Origin: Deinococcus aquaedulcis
GTDB taxonomy: Bacteria; Deinococcota; Deinococci; Deinococcales; Deinococcaceae
Direction: 5' to 3'
Length of the DNA: 64,000 nucleotides
Assembly (NCBI RefSeq): GCF_019693445.1
Contig: NZ_JAHRBL010000009.1
Location: 73,756-137,755, forward strand
Positions 53,260 through 61,555 of this stretch are shown in pieces. Below the pieces are notes generated by a model that did not search any database, was not told where the DNA came from, and worked only from the letters and a program-made list of their open reading frames with translations. Within the stretch, counting starts at the first letter, position 1, and each line of letters begins with the position of its first letter. The position numbers were made by a program, and so were the translations under genes.

Positions 53260-53772
53260 GTGATAACCCCTTCCCAAGAGCAAACCCTGCCCACCGCCTA
53301 TCAGGTGGGGGCGTTCGCCCTGATCGTGCACCGGGGCGCCTACCTGATCACCAGCCCGCGCGAGCCGCTGCTCCCCGGCGGCAGCCACGACCTGCCCGGC
53401 TTCATTCTGAATGCCGCCACGGGCGCCAATCCCGTGGAATTGCAGCTGCGCCGCACCATCCGCGAGCAGGTGAGCTTGGCAGTGAGTGACCTGAAACTGG
53501 TGGGCTCGCACGCGGCGCGCGGCATGCACGGCGCAGAAGGCGGCATGCGCCTGAACCTGATTTTTGGCACCGAATACTGCGCGGGCATTCTGCAGCCCGA
53601 CCTGAGAGCAGTCACGGGGGCCACCTGGGTGCCCAGCGAGGACCTGCTGCGCCCCGGCGGCGCCCCGGGTTGGCTGCAGGGCGCGGTGCGCGACTTCGAG
53701 GCCATTGCACCCCTCCCGGCCCCCGAGACCCCGGCCCCCACCCCCAAACTGCGCTTCGGCCGCCGCCGGTAG
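53260..53772 (+). CDS. degenerate Nudix-fold protein
   Basis: 170 residues, GTG start behind AGGAG. FALIVHRGAYLITSPREPLL then LPGFILNAATGANPVELQLR and RTIREQVSLAV align with a Nudix box, but the G-x5-E is replaced and the RE-x-x-EE glutamates are incomplete (RTIREQ), so magnesium-dependent hydrolysis is doubtful. Proline-rich tail. TACAAT near 53197 may be its -10. Confidence 0.6.
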   Translation: MITPSQEQTLPTAYQVGAFALIVHRGAYLITSPREPLLPGGSHDLPGFILNAATGANPVELQLRRTIREQVSLAVSDLKLVGSHAARGMHGAEGGMRLNLIFGTEYCAGILQPDLRAVTGATWVPSEDLLRPGGAPGWLQGAVRDFEAIAPLPAPETPAPTPKLRFGRRR

Positions 53773-54162
53773 GCTCAACTCGGACTGGAGCAGCGGCGGA
53801 ACAGACTCGAAGAGCGGGCAGGAACGTAAGCTCTGCCGAGCGTGATGGGTGTATTCCAGTGCTGTACCAGGTGGTGTGCGGAGCAAACGGAACGCCGCAC
53901 GAGCAAGGGTGCAGACGGTGTCAACCGTTGAGCTGGGGCGACTCCATGAACACGGCGCTTTCCTCTTCCCCCTGTGGGGGTCTCGCCGCGCGGCGCCGCA
54001 GAGGAAGGTGAATGAGCCTGACGTCCTAGACGATATTTTCCTCACCGCCGCCGCACCGGCCTTAAACACCGTCCGCACCATTGACAAGGTCGCTTTTGGC
54101 CCATATCTGCTACCCTGCGGGGCGGCCCGCGACCTGTTTTGTCGCTGCGGCTGGAGGCACCT
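53773..54162. other. intergenic region upstream of the VUT transporter
   Basis: No gene with coding character. TTGACA (54081-54086) with TATCTG (54104-54109) at a 17-bp spacing is the probable promoter, leaving a leader of about 45 nt. The leader was checked for a preQ1 riboswitch; the A-rich tail of that motif is absent. Confidence 0.5.
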
Positions 54163-54720
54163 ATGAACCACTCTCCCGCTCGGGGCCTGCTTGCCCCGCT
54201 GCCCCTGCTCTTGATTGCTCTGTACGCGCTGAGCATTCTGCTCGCCAACCTCACGCTGAACAAGTTCATTCCGCTGCCGGTCTACGGGATGCTGAGTGTG
54301 GGCACCATCTTCTTCGCCGCCGTATTTACGCTGCGCGACCGTATTCACCGTGCCGGTGGCCTGAACGCGGTGTATGTCGCCATTGGCGTGGCGCTGCTGG
54401 TGAACACCGTCGTGGCGCTGCTCACCGGCACGCCGTGGCGCTTTATTGGCGCCAGCTTCCTGGCGATTCTGGTGGGCGAACTGGCCGATACCGCTGTCTA
54501 CCAGCGCTTTATCCGCCGCAGCTGGTGGACCCGGGTGCTGGCCAGCAACGCCGTCAGCGTGCCCCTGGACTCCATTCTGTTCACCCTGCTGGCGTTCTGG
54601 GGCGACATGAGCAGTAACGAGATTGCCCAGATCATCTTCGCTGACATCGTGGCCAAGTACCTGATCGCGGCGCTGTTCGCCTTCCGGCTGCGGCACGCGG
54701 CCCGCTCCGCCGCCGCATGA
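54163..54720 (+). CDS. VUT-family (YhhQ/QueT-like) transporter, probable queuosine-precursor uptake
   Basis: 185 residues, about six membrane segments. ILLANLTLNKFIPLPVYGML, TLRDRIHRAGG, GELADTAVYQ and NAVSVPLDSILFTLLAF match the VUT/YhhQ family, whose characterised members import queuosine precursors. Start behind GGAGG. The stop overlaps a QueF-like gene (ATGA), supporting a 7-deazaguanine link. Confidence 0.85.
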   Translation: MNHSPARGLLAPLPLLLIALYALSILLANLTLNKFIPLPVYGMLSVGTIFFAAVFTLRDRIHRAGGLNAVYVAIGVALLVNTVVALLTGTPWRFIGASFLAILVGELADTAVYQRFIRRSWWTRVLASNAVSVPLDSILFTLLAFWGDMSSNEIAQIIFADIVAKYLIAALFAFRLRHAARSAAA

Positions 54721-55097
54721 GCGAGCCGGCGCGGGCTGACCGGCTGCGGGTCATCGCCAACGCCCGTCCGGACCTGAGCACCCTGGTTGAGCATGTGTTG
54801 CACCTGCCCCCCCTCTGCCCGGCCACCGGCAACCCCGGCCCCGGCAGCACCCTGGCCCTGCGCTACGAGGCTGGCCCGGGGCTGCTGGAACTGTTCAGCC
54901 TGGACAGTTATGTGGACGCCTTTATCGGGCACCCGGTGGTGCGCGACATGGAATTTTTCGTGCAGACCGTGGCCCAGGACGCCGCCAACGCGCTGGGCCA
55001 GCCGGTGACCGCCCACGCCGACGTGAGCTTCAAGGGCCTGCGCCAGGGCCAGCGGGTCACCGTGACCGCCACGCCGCAGGGGGAAGCCAACCGCTGA
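54717..55097 (+). CDS. QueF-like T-fold protein, catalytic Asp not conserved
   Basis: 126 residues, one T-fold unit. LPPLCPATGNPGPGSTLALR aligns with the QueF active site (LCPxTGxPD): the thioimide-forming Cys is present but the Asp seven residues on is Gly. The NADPH motif ESKSLK reads ELFSLD here. PVVRDMEFFVQTVAQDAANA follows the fold. It may therefore bind a 7-deazaguanine without reducing it. Coupled to the VUT transporter gene. Confidence 0.65.
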   Translation: MSEPARADRLRVIANARPDLSTLVEHVLHLPPLCPATGNPGPGSTLALRYEAGPGLLELFSLDSYVDAFIGHPVVRDMEFFVQTVAQDAANALGQPVTAHADVSFKGLRQGQRVTVTATPQGEANR

Positions 55098-55141
55098 AGC
55101 CCGCCCCTAGGGCATTTGACATCAAGATGATGTTGGTTCTT

Positions 55142-55196
55142 GACCCTCTCCCCTCGTGGGAGAGGGCCTCGCGCAGCGAGGGGTGAGGGGGTGCTT
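55142..55196. repeat. solo hairpin repeat related to the DUF559 cassette ends
   Basis: CCCTCTCCCCTCGTGGGAG then AGGGCCTCGCGCAGCGAGGG and GTGAGGGGG: same core hairpin CCCTCTCCC / GGGAGAGGG as at 38068, without a nuclease gene. Confidence 0.55.
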
Positions 55197-55222
55197 TGGT
55201 CAACCGCTCTAGGGCCTGTCGC

Positions 55223-55260
55223 GCGCCGGACGCCTTGAAGAGGGTGTCCGGCGCTTGTTT
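55223..55260 (+). terminator. terminator of the VUT/QueF-like pair
   Basis: GCGCCGGACGCC (55223-55234) pairs with GGGTGTCCGGCGC (55242-55254), then TTGTTTT. Confidence 0.85.
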
Positions 55261-57725
55261 TAGCGGTCCTCGACCTCCAGGGTGTCCGGGTCGGGGCCGC
55301 TGTCCTCGTCTTCATCGAGTTCCAGCGTCAGGGCCGACCAGCGCGCCGGTAGGGTCAGCGTGAGCACGCCGTCCTCGTAGGTGTAGTTCACGGCGCCGTC
55401 CACGCGGCGCACATGGCCCAGGCCCGCCACGCGCAGGGTCACGCGCGGCTCGGCGAAGGTGTCGCCCTCCACCTCGCGGCGGATCAGCACCTGGGCCCCG
55501 TGGCGCTCGCCCAGCAGCCGGGTCAGGCGCCCGCGCACCGGGCCGTCGCCGCCGTCCTCGTACAGCTGGCTCACGAAGCCGTGGGGGCCGGCGTGCACCA
55601 GCCACGTCAGGTCGGCCCAGCGCGCGGTGGTGGTGTGGAGGGCTCCCTGGGTCAGGGCCAGGGCCTCGCCGGCGCGCAGGTACAGGGGCAGCGTGTCCAG
55701 CGGCGCCTGGGCGGTCACATACTGTTCGCCCTCGTGGATGGCGCCAAAGCGGCCCAGGTTGAACACCTCGGCCCAGCGGCCAGCGGGCAGATACACCTGC
55801 CGCCGCCGCACCCCGCCGCGCAGCACCGGGGCCACCAGCAGGCCCTCGCCCAGCAGGTACTGGCCCTCTTCACGCAGGGCGTCCTCATCGCCGGGGAAGT
55901 GCAGGGCCAGCGGGCGCAGCAAGGGCAACCCGGTGCGGGTGGCCGCGTGCGCCAGGGTGTACAGGTGCGGCAGCAGCCGGTAGCGCCGTTCCAGCGCCGC
56001 GCCCACCAGGGCCGTGTAGGGTTCGCCAAAGCGCCACGGTTCCTGGTCGGCGGTGCCCAGGGCCGCGTGGTTGCGCACGAACGTATAGCCCAGCGCCGCC
56101 TGATACCAGCGCACCAGCAGTTCCCCGGTGCTGTCGCCGCCAAAGCCGCCCACATCCGCCCCCACAAACGGCACGCCGCTCAGGCCCAGGCCGCCCAGCA
56201 TGGGCAGGCTGAGGGCCAGGTGGCCCCAGCTGGCCGCGTTGTCGCCGGTCCACACCGCCGCCGAGCGCTGAATGCCCGCGTACCCGGCGCGCGTGAGAAT
56301 CCAGGGCCGGATGCCGGGGCTGAAGCGCGCGTAGCCGGCGCGGCTGGCCTCGTTCATGCCGTTGGCATAGGCGTTGTGCACCTCCAGGTGGGTGCGGGGG
56401 CCGTGCCGGGCGTCGTAGGGCAGTGTCTTGCCCTCGGTGGGCTGCGGCTGGCGCAGGGAAAAGCACGCGGGCTCGTTCATGTCGTTCCACTGGCCCTGAA
56501 TGCCCGCTTCGGCAAAGACGCGGTGGTGCCCCGCCCACCACGCCACCACCTCGGGGCGGGTGAAGTCCGGGAAGACCGCCGGGTCCGGCCAGACCTCGCC
56601 CACCAGCACGTCGCCCCGGGCGGTGCGCACCAGATGGTCGCCGCGCACGGCCTCCTCGTAGACCTCGTAGCCCGCTTCCACCTTCACGCCGGGGTCCACG
56701 ATGGGCACCAGTTTCACGCCCTGGCCCGCCGCCTCTTTCACCAGCGCCCGCAGGTCCGGGAAATTCGCGCGGTTCACCGTCCAGACCTTGTAGGCGTCCA
56801 TGTAATCAATGTCCACGTACACGCTGTCCAGCGGCAGGCCGCGCTCGCGGTAGCCGGCGATCACGGCGCGCAGGTCGCCCTCGGTGCGGTAGCCCCAGCG
56901 GCTCTGCGCGGCGCCCAGGGCCCACAGGGGCGGCATGGGCGCCGTGCCGGTCAGGTCCGCGTAGCGGCGCAGCACGTCGGCGGGGCGGGGCCCGGCAATC
57001 ACATACAGGTCCAACTCCGGCCCCGCCGAGGCAAAGCGCAGTTCTTCGGGGTGGCTGCGCGCCACGTCCGCTTCCAGGCGCCAGGGCTCGTCCAGGAACA
57101 GGCCGTGGGCACGGCCTCCCTGCAGCACCGTGGTGAAGGGAATCGACACGTACAGCGGGTCGGTTTCGAGGTGGTGGGGAAAGCAGTCGGTGTTCCAGAA
57201 GGTGAGGTGCTGCCCCCGCTTGTCCAGGGGCCCCACCTTCTCGCCAAAGCCCAGGTAGGCCGCGCCTTCCGGGGCCCCCAGGTGCAGGCGGGTGCGGCGT
57301 AGGGCAAAGCGTTCGGCGTCCAGCGCGGGGCGGGGGGCGGGGGCCTCGCCGCTCCAGGCGTGCGCCTGGGCCAGCACCCGCGCCCCCGGGCCGCTGCCAC
57401 TAAGCACCTGCCACGCGCCCGTCCGGCGGTCCAGCTTCAGCGCCAGCCCCCCGCCGATGATCAGCAGATCGTCGCCGTCCTCAGCGGCGCTAAGACTTAC
57501 GCCTTCGGGCAGCCCCGGGCGCAGCGCAAAGCTGGGTTTGGGCGCCGGGCGGGGAAACGAGAGCGATCCGGCGCGCGCTTCGGGGATAAGGCGCACGCGC
57601 AGCACCCCGGGCAAGGGGGCTGAAACCAGCAGCAGGTCGGTCTCGCCCCACACGCGCACCTGCGTGCCCTGCCGGCCCGGGGCCGGGGCACCCCCCACCT
57701 CCACCGCAAATGAACTCAGGCGCAT
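55260..57725 (-). CDS. glycoside hydrolase family 31 (alpha-glucosidase)
   Basis: 821 residues, cytoplasmic. Galactose-mutarotase-like N-domain, then the (beta/alpha)8 barrel: ALGAAQSRWGYRTEGDLRAV, LDSVYVDIDYMDAYKVWTVN, nucleophile Asp in GQWNDMNEPACF, acid/base Asp in WTGDNAASWGHLALSLPM, and GVPFVGADVGGFGGDSTGEL. Releases alpha-linked glucose or a related sugar. The acidic C-terminal tail (ELDEDEDSGPDPDTLEVEDR) is probably disordered. Single gene. Confidence 0.95.
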   Translation of the reverse strand: MRLSSFAVEVGGAPAPGRQGTQVRVWGETDLLLVSAPLPGVLRVRLIPEARAGSLSFPRPAPKPSFALRPGLPEGVSLSAAEDGDDLLIIGGGLALKLDRRTGAWQVLSGSGPGARVLAQAHAWSGEAPAPRPALDAERFALRRTRLHLGAPEGAAYLGFGEKVGPLDKRGQHLTFWNTDCFPHHLETDPLYVSIPFTTVLQGGRAHGLFLDEPWRLEADVARSHPEELRFASAGPELDLYVIAGPRPADVLRRYADLTGTAPMPPLWALGAAQSRWGYRTEGDLRAVIAGYRERGLPLDSVYVDIDYMDAYKVWTVNRANFPDLRALVKEAAGQGVKLVPIVDPGVKVEAGYEVYEEAVRGDHLVRTARGDVLVGEVWPDPAVFPDFTRPEVVAWWAGHHRVFAEAGIQGQWNDMNEPACFSLRQPQPTEGKTLPYDARHGPRTHLEVHNAYANGMNEASRAGYARFSPGIRPWILTRAGYAGIQRSAAVWTGDNAASWGHLALSLPMLGGLGLSGVPFVGADVGGFGGDSTGELLVRWYQAALGYTFVRNHAALGTADQEPWRFGEPYTALVGAALERRYRLLPHLYTLAHAATRTGLPLLRPLALHFPGDEDALREEGQYLLGEGLLVAPVLRGGVRRRQVYLPAGRWAEVFNLGRFGAIHEGEQYVTAQAPLDTLPLYLRAGEALALTQGALHTTTARWADLTWLVHAGPHGFVSQLYEDGGDGPVRGRLTRLLGERHGAQVLIRREVEGDTFAEPRVTLRVAGLGHVRRVDGAVNYTYEDGVLTLTLPARWSALTLELDEDEDSGPDPDTLEVEDR

Positions 57726-57746
57726 GGCTCAGCGTACCGCCTGAAC

Positions 57747-58496
57747 CTAACCCACCCCCAGGAATTCCACCTGCACGCCGCTTTCATCGGCCGCGCGCCG
57801 GGCGCCCTGCAGCAGGGCCTGGGCCCCGGGGCGCAGGGCCCGCTCGGGGCGCTGCCACAGCGCCTGGGCCACCTTGCTGGCGCGGCGCACCACCAGCACC
57901 TCGCCGGGCAGCGCCAGCCCCACCGCCGCCAGTAGCGCCTGGGCACTGGGCGGCACCTCCGAGGCGAAATCCAGCGGCACATGGGCGGTCACGCGCTCGC
58001 CGGGGCGGCGCAGGCTCACGCGGGCCTCGCCCCCGGCGGCGCGCTGCTCGATCAGCACGTCAGAGCGGGTTTCCGTCAGGCCAGGGGTGCCCAGGCCGCG
58101 CCGGGCGTCGTTCGCCAGCAGGTGGGCGGCCTGCATGTGGCGCCGGGTACGCGGGGCGTAGCGCAGGCGCAGGTCCACGCCGCGCGCCTCGGCCTCGTCG
58201 CGGACCTCGCGGGCGGCGTCAGCCAGGAACTCCGGCCCCCGGCCCCGCCCCACCGAGGCAATCACGGCCTCGTTGTCGGTGTGCACGGTCAGGGGCTGCC
58301 CGGACGGCGCGGCGCGCACCGCTTCAAGCACCGCGCGCACCTCGGCGGCGTTGTTGTCTGGCGCGCGCAGCTGGCCCTGCACCCGGGCAGGCAGCGCGCC
58401 CGGCACGATGAGAATCAGGCCCCAGCCGCCCATGCCGCTCAGCCCCTCTTCCGTGGGGACCTCATTCCAGCTTGCATCCACAAACGCCTGATTCAC
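57747..58496 (-). CDS. RNase H-domain protein
   Basis: 249 residues. The N-terminal RNase H fold has all four acidic positions: FVDASWNE, NNAAEVRAV, HTDNEAVIA and LLANDARRG. This predicts cleavage of RNA in RNA-DNA hybrids. The C-terminal 110 residues (from about VLIEQRAAGGEARVSLRRPG) are a second domain without known family. Downstream neighbour is the GH31 gene, 21 bp away on the same strand. Confidence 0.87.
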   Translation of the reverse strand: MNQAFVDASWNEVPTEEGLSGMGGWGLILIVPGALPARVQGQLRAPDNNAAEVRAVLEAVRAAPSGQPLTVHTDNEAVIASVGRGRGPEFLADAAREVRDEAEARGVDLRLRYAPRTRRHMQAAHLLANDARRGLGTPGLTETRSDVLIEQRAAGGEARVSLRRPGERVTAHVPLDFASEVPPSAQALLAAVGLALPGEVLVVRRASKVAQALWQRPERALRPGAQALLQGARRAADESGVQVEFLGVG

Positions 58497-58692
58497 CTGA
58501 GCTTTCCACCCCTCGCCGCCCCGCCGGGCTGTGCCTATTCTTCCTGGTTGGCGGCCCCGCGCGCCCTATGGCTTTCTTGATGCCGGGGGCCGCTGGCCAG
58601 CGGCCCCCATCAGAGCGCACCCTGAGCCCTGTGCGCATCGGCCAGCCGGTCTAGGCCAGCGGCCCGGGGCCCGGATGGGGAATACTGCCCCC

Positions 58693-59253
58693 ATGAACGT
58701 TCTTGAGCTGTACCAGAAGGCCGGCGCCTACCACGAGGGTCACTTTTTGCTGGCCAGCGGGCGCCACAGCCCCAAGTTCCTGCAGAGCACCACCGTGCTG
58801 CAGTACCCCCAGTACACCGAGCAGATTGGGCAGGCGCTGGCGCAGGCGGTCAAGGACGCCGGGATTCAGGCGCAGTTCATCATTGGTCCGGCGATGGGCG
58901 GGGTGGTGCTGGCCTATGAAACGGCCCGCCACTATGGCACCCGCGCCCTCTTTGCCGAGAAAGACGGGCAGGGCGGCATGAAGATCCGGGAGGCCTTTAC
59001 GGTGGCGCCCGGGGAAACCTTCGTGGCGGTAGAGGACGTGCTGACCACGGGCGGCAGCGTCCTGAAGGCCGTGCGGGCGGCCGAGGCGGCGGGGGGGCGG
59101 TGTGTGGGGATTGCCTGCATTGTGGACCGGCGCAAGGAGGGGGGCGATCTGGGGGGGTATCCGCTGGTGGCGCTGACGCGGCTGGTGTTTGACACGTATG
59201 CGCCGGATGAGGTGCCGGCGTGGTTGGCGGCGATTCCGCTGCAGGAGATTTAA
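58693..59253 (+). CDS. pyrE: orotate phosphoribosyltransferase
   Basis: 186 residues. Pyrimidine synthesis, orotate plus PRPP to OMP. EGHFLLASGRHSPKFLQSTT is the family loop, IGPAMGGVVLAYETA the substrate loop, FVAVEDVLTTGGSVLKAV the PRPP motif. Start ATG 58693 (MNVLELYQKAGAYHEG). Alone, divergent from the RNase H gene; other pyr genes are not in the window. Confidence 0.95.
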   Translation: MNVLELYQKAGAYHEGHFLLASGRHSPKFLQSTTVLQYPQYTEQIGQALAQAVKDAGIQAQFIIGPAMGGVVLAYETARHYGTRALFAEKDGQGGMKIREAFTVAPGETFVAVEDVLTTGGSVLKAVRAAEAAGGRCVGIACIVDRRKEGGDLGGYPLVALTRLVFDTYAPDEVPAWLAAIPLQEI

Positions 59254-59643
59254 GGGGGTGAGGGTGGGGTTTCCTGGCTGGCCCCACCCCCCCAGCCCCC
59301 CTACCCCAGAGGGGCAGGGGGGAGCAGACGTTCGCACTGGGCAAGAGTTTCTACTGACGTCGGCTGGGTTGCTCTATCCGTTAACGTGTCCGGCTTCGAC
59401 GCCATCCTGCGTCCCAGCGCAATGGCCCGCGCGCTTCGCGCACGACGGCCTCGTCTGAACCTGGGCGGTACTGGGGCAAGAGGGCTTGATGCGGCCCAGC
59501 AGGTTCTACTTTCAACTTCAAAACACAAAGGCAGAAGGCGAGGGGCGTTTTTGCCCTCGCCTCGCTCTGTCTCCACTCACTACTTCCTACTCACCACTCC
59601 CATCTTTCCCTACCCCCCTCCACAACCCACGTCCCACAACCTT
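59254..59643. repeat. direct repeat copy 1 and hairpin, pyrE side of the ABC exporter
   Basis: 59271-59522 is a long direct repeat of 63449-63699 (GGCTTCGACGCCATCC and ACGACGGCCTCGTCTG occur in both). A hairpin GGCGAGGG (59537-59544) / CCCTCGCC (59554-59561) follows. The rest, 59562-59643, is C/T-rich with no gene. Confidence 0.75.
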
Positions 59644-61443
59644 CTACTCCCCTTCCTCCGCCCACAGCGCGCGCATTTCCTCGCTGCGTTCGAGCAGTTC
59701 GGGGAGGGTGCCTTCGTCGGTCAGGCGGCCAGCTTGCAGCAGCAGAATGCGGTCGGCGCGCAGCAGGGCGGCGCGGCGGTGGCTGACCACGAGGCAGGTG
59801 GCGTCGGTGGTGCTCAGGCCCTGCCACAGCTGGGCTTCGGTGCGGGCGTCCAGGGCGCTGGACACGTCATCGAAGACCAGGAGGTCGGCGGGGCGGGCCA
59901 GCATACGGGCCACGGCCGCGCGCTGAATCTGGCCGCCGGACAGCTTGACGCCGCGTGCGCCCACCGGGGTGTCCAGGCCGCTTTGCAGGGCGTCCAGGTC
60001 GGGCTCCAGCACTGCCAGCTGCACGGCGCGTTCCAGATGGGTGCGGTCGGCGCCGCTGGTGATGTTCTCGGCCAGGGTGTCGGAAAAGAGGCTGGGCAAC
60101 TGCGCCGTGTAGGCGCTGCGGGGCGGCACCAGGAAGGTGGCGGGATCCTCCACAGCCTCGCCGTTCCAGAACACCTGCCCGCTCTGCGCCGGAATGAGGC
60201 CCAGCACGGCGCGCAGCAGGGTGGTCTTGCCGCTGCCGATGCGCCCGGTCACCACCACGAATTCCCCCCGGCGCAGGTGGAAACTGGCCTCCTGAATGCC
60301 CAGCCCGCCCGGGTGGGTGGCGGTGAGGTGCTGCACACGCAGTTCCTGCAGGGGCGCGGCGGACCCAGCGGCTGGGGCCGGGGGCGGGTCGCCCTGCAGG
60401 TACACCGGGTGGTGGGCCACGATGGTGGTGTCGGGGGCGTCTTGCAGCAGGCGGGTCATGCGGTCGTAGCTGACCCCGGTGCGGCGGTGGCGGGCAATGG
60501 CGTCGCCAAAAAAGCCCATGGAGCCGGTCAGGCGCGGCAGCAGGCCGATAAACAGCACGAAGTCCTGAATATCCATCGCGCCGCCGCGCACCTTGTTGGC
60601 GCCCAGCAGCAGCACCAGCCCCACAGCGAGGTTCACCATGTTGGTGTTCACGCCCCGGATCAGCTCGGTCAGCAGCACGTCGCGCAGGGCGGCGTGACGC
60701 CGGGTTTCGCCCAGGGCCCGCAGGTGCGCCACCATGCGGTCTTCCTGGGCCGCCAGCTTCACAGCGCTCACGGCCCCGAAGGTTTCGCCAATAAAGTCGG
60801 TCACGCGGGCGGTGGCCTCGCGCATGCGGCGGCGGTAGCTGCGGATGGTGGGCGACAGGCGCTGCACGAACAGCACCATCAGCAGCAGCGGCGCGCACAC
60901 CAGCAGGGTAATCAGGGGGTCTACCCGCGCCATCAGGGTGATCGCCACCGCCGAGTACAGCAGGAAGCCCGCGCCGTCCACCCAGACCTCGGTGTAGCCG
61001 GCCACGTCGTCCACATCGTCGCGGAAGCGGCTGACCGCCTCGGCGGGGGTATCCGGCAGGCGACGGCTGCGCCGGGCGGTCAGCAGGTAGCCCAGCAGGT
61101 TGCGCCGCACCAGGGCGTCCAGGGTGTACCACAGCTCGATCCAGGCACGGAACGCCCCGTAAAAAATGCCAAAGCGGCTGAGGCGCACAAAGGCAAACCA
61201 GCCCAGCGCGGTCCACGCCGCTGCAATCGCCGGGTCCAGGGGCTGCCCTGCGCCCTTCAGGTCATCGGCCCGTTCCAGCGCGCCGAACACGCCGCTCACC
61301 GCCAGCGTCAACAGCGCGGGCGAGGCGTGGACCATGCCCCACATCAGCAGGTTGAAGGCAAAGAGGCCGGGTCTGTACTTGAACAGCTCTTTGGAGAGCG
61401 CGAAGGTGCGTTCGTTGGGCTGGGGGAGGGGGGTGGTGGTCAT
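59644..61443 (-). CDS. ABC exporter half-transporter with degenerate Walker B
   Basis: 599 residues: six-TM permease domain then ATPase. Walker A GRIGSGKTT, signature LSGGQIQRA, Walker B LLVFDDVSSALD and H-loop VVSHRRAAL. The catalytic Glu after Walker B is Asp, the hallmark of the non-hydrolysing site of heterodimeric exporters such as TM287/288. Start MTTTPLPQPN (61443). Its partner is the gene upstream on the same strand. Confidence 0.9.
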   Translation of the reverse strand: MTTTPLPQPNERTFALSKELFKYRPGLFAFNLLMWGMVHASPALLTLAVSGVFGALERADDLKGAGQPLDPAIAAAWTALGWFAFVRLSRFGIFYGAFRAWIELWYTLDALVRRNLLGYLLTARRSRRLPDTPAEAVSRFRDDVDDVAGYTEVWVDGAGFLLYSAVAITLMARVDPLITLLVCAPLLLMVLFVQRLSPTIRSYRRRMREATARVTDFIGETFGAVSAVKLAAQEDRMVAHLRALGETRRHAALRDVLLTELIRGVNTNMVNLAVGLVLLLGANKVRGGAMDIQDFVLFIGLLPRLTGSMGFFGDAIARHRRTGVSYDRMTRLLQDAPDTTIVAHHPVYLQGDPPPAPAAGSAAPLQELRVQHLTATHPGGLGIQEASFHLRRGEFVVVTGRIGSGKTTLLRAVLGLIPAQSGQVFWNGEAVEDPATFLVPPRSAYTAQLPSLFSDTLAENITSGADRTHLERAVQLAVLEPDLDALQSGLDTPVGARGVKLSGGQIQRAAVARMLARPADLLVFDDVSSALDARTEAQLWQGLSTTDATCLVVSHRRAALLRADRILLLQAGRLTDEGTLPELLERSEEMRALWAEEGE

Positions 61444-61555
61444 GCGGGAGCTCCGGGGAGTGGGCAGTGGGCAGTGGTGAGTGGAGAACGGCAGGCGAGA
61501 GCAACAGCAGGAGCGGTTTTTCCCGCTTCCCACTTCCTACTGACCACTTCCCCCC

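Noticed and set aside
54087..54162. preQ1 riboswitch before the VUT transporter
   Set aside because: The leader lacks the short C-rich stem and A-rich tail of preQ1-I and nothing like preQ1-II was seen.
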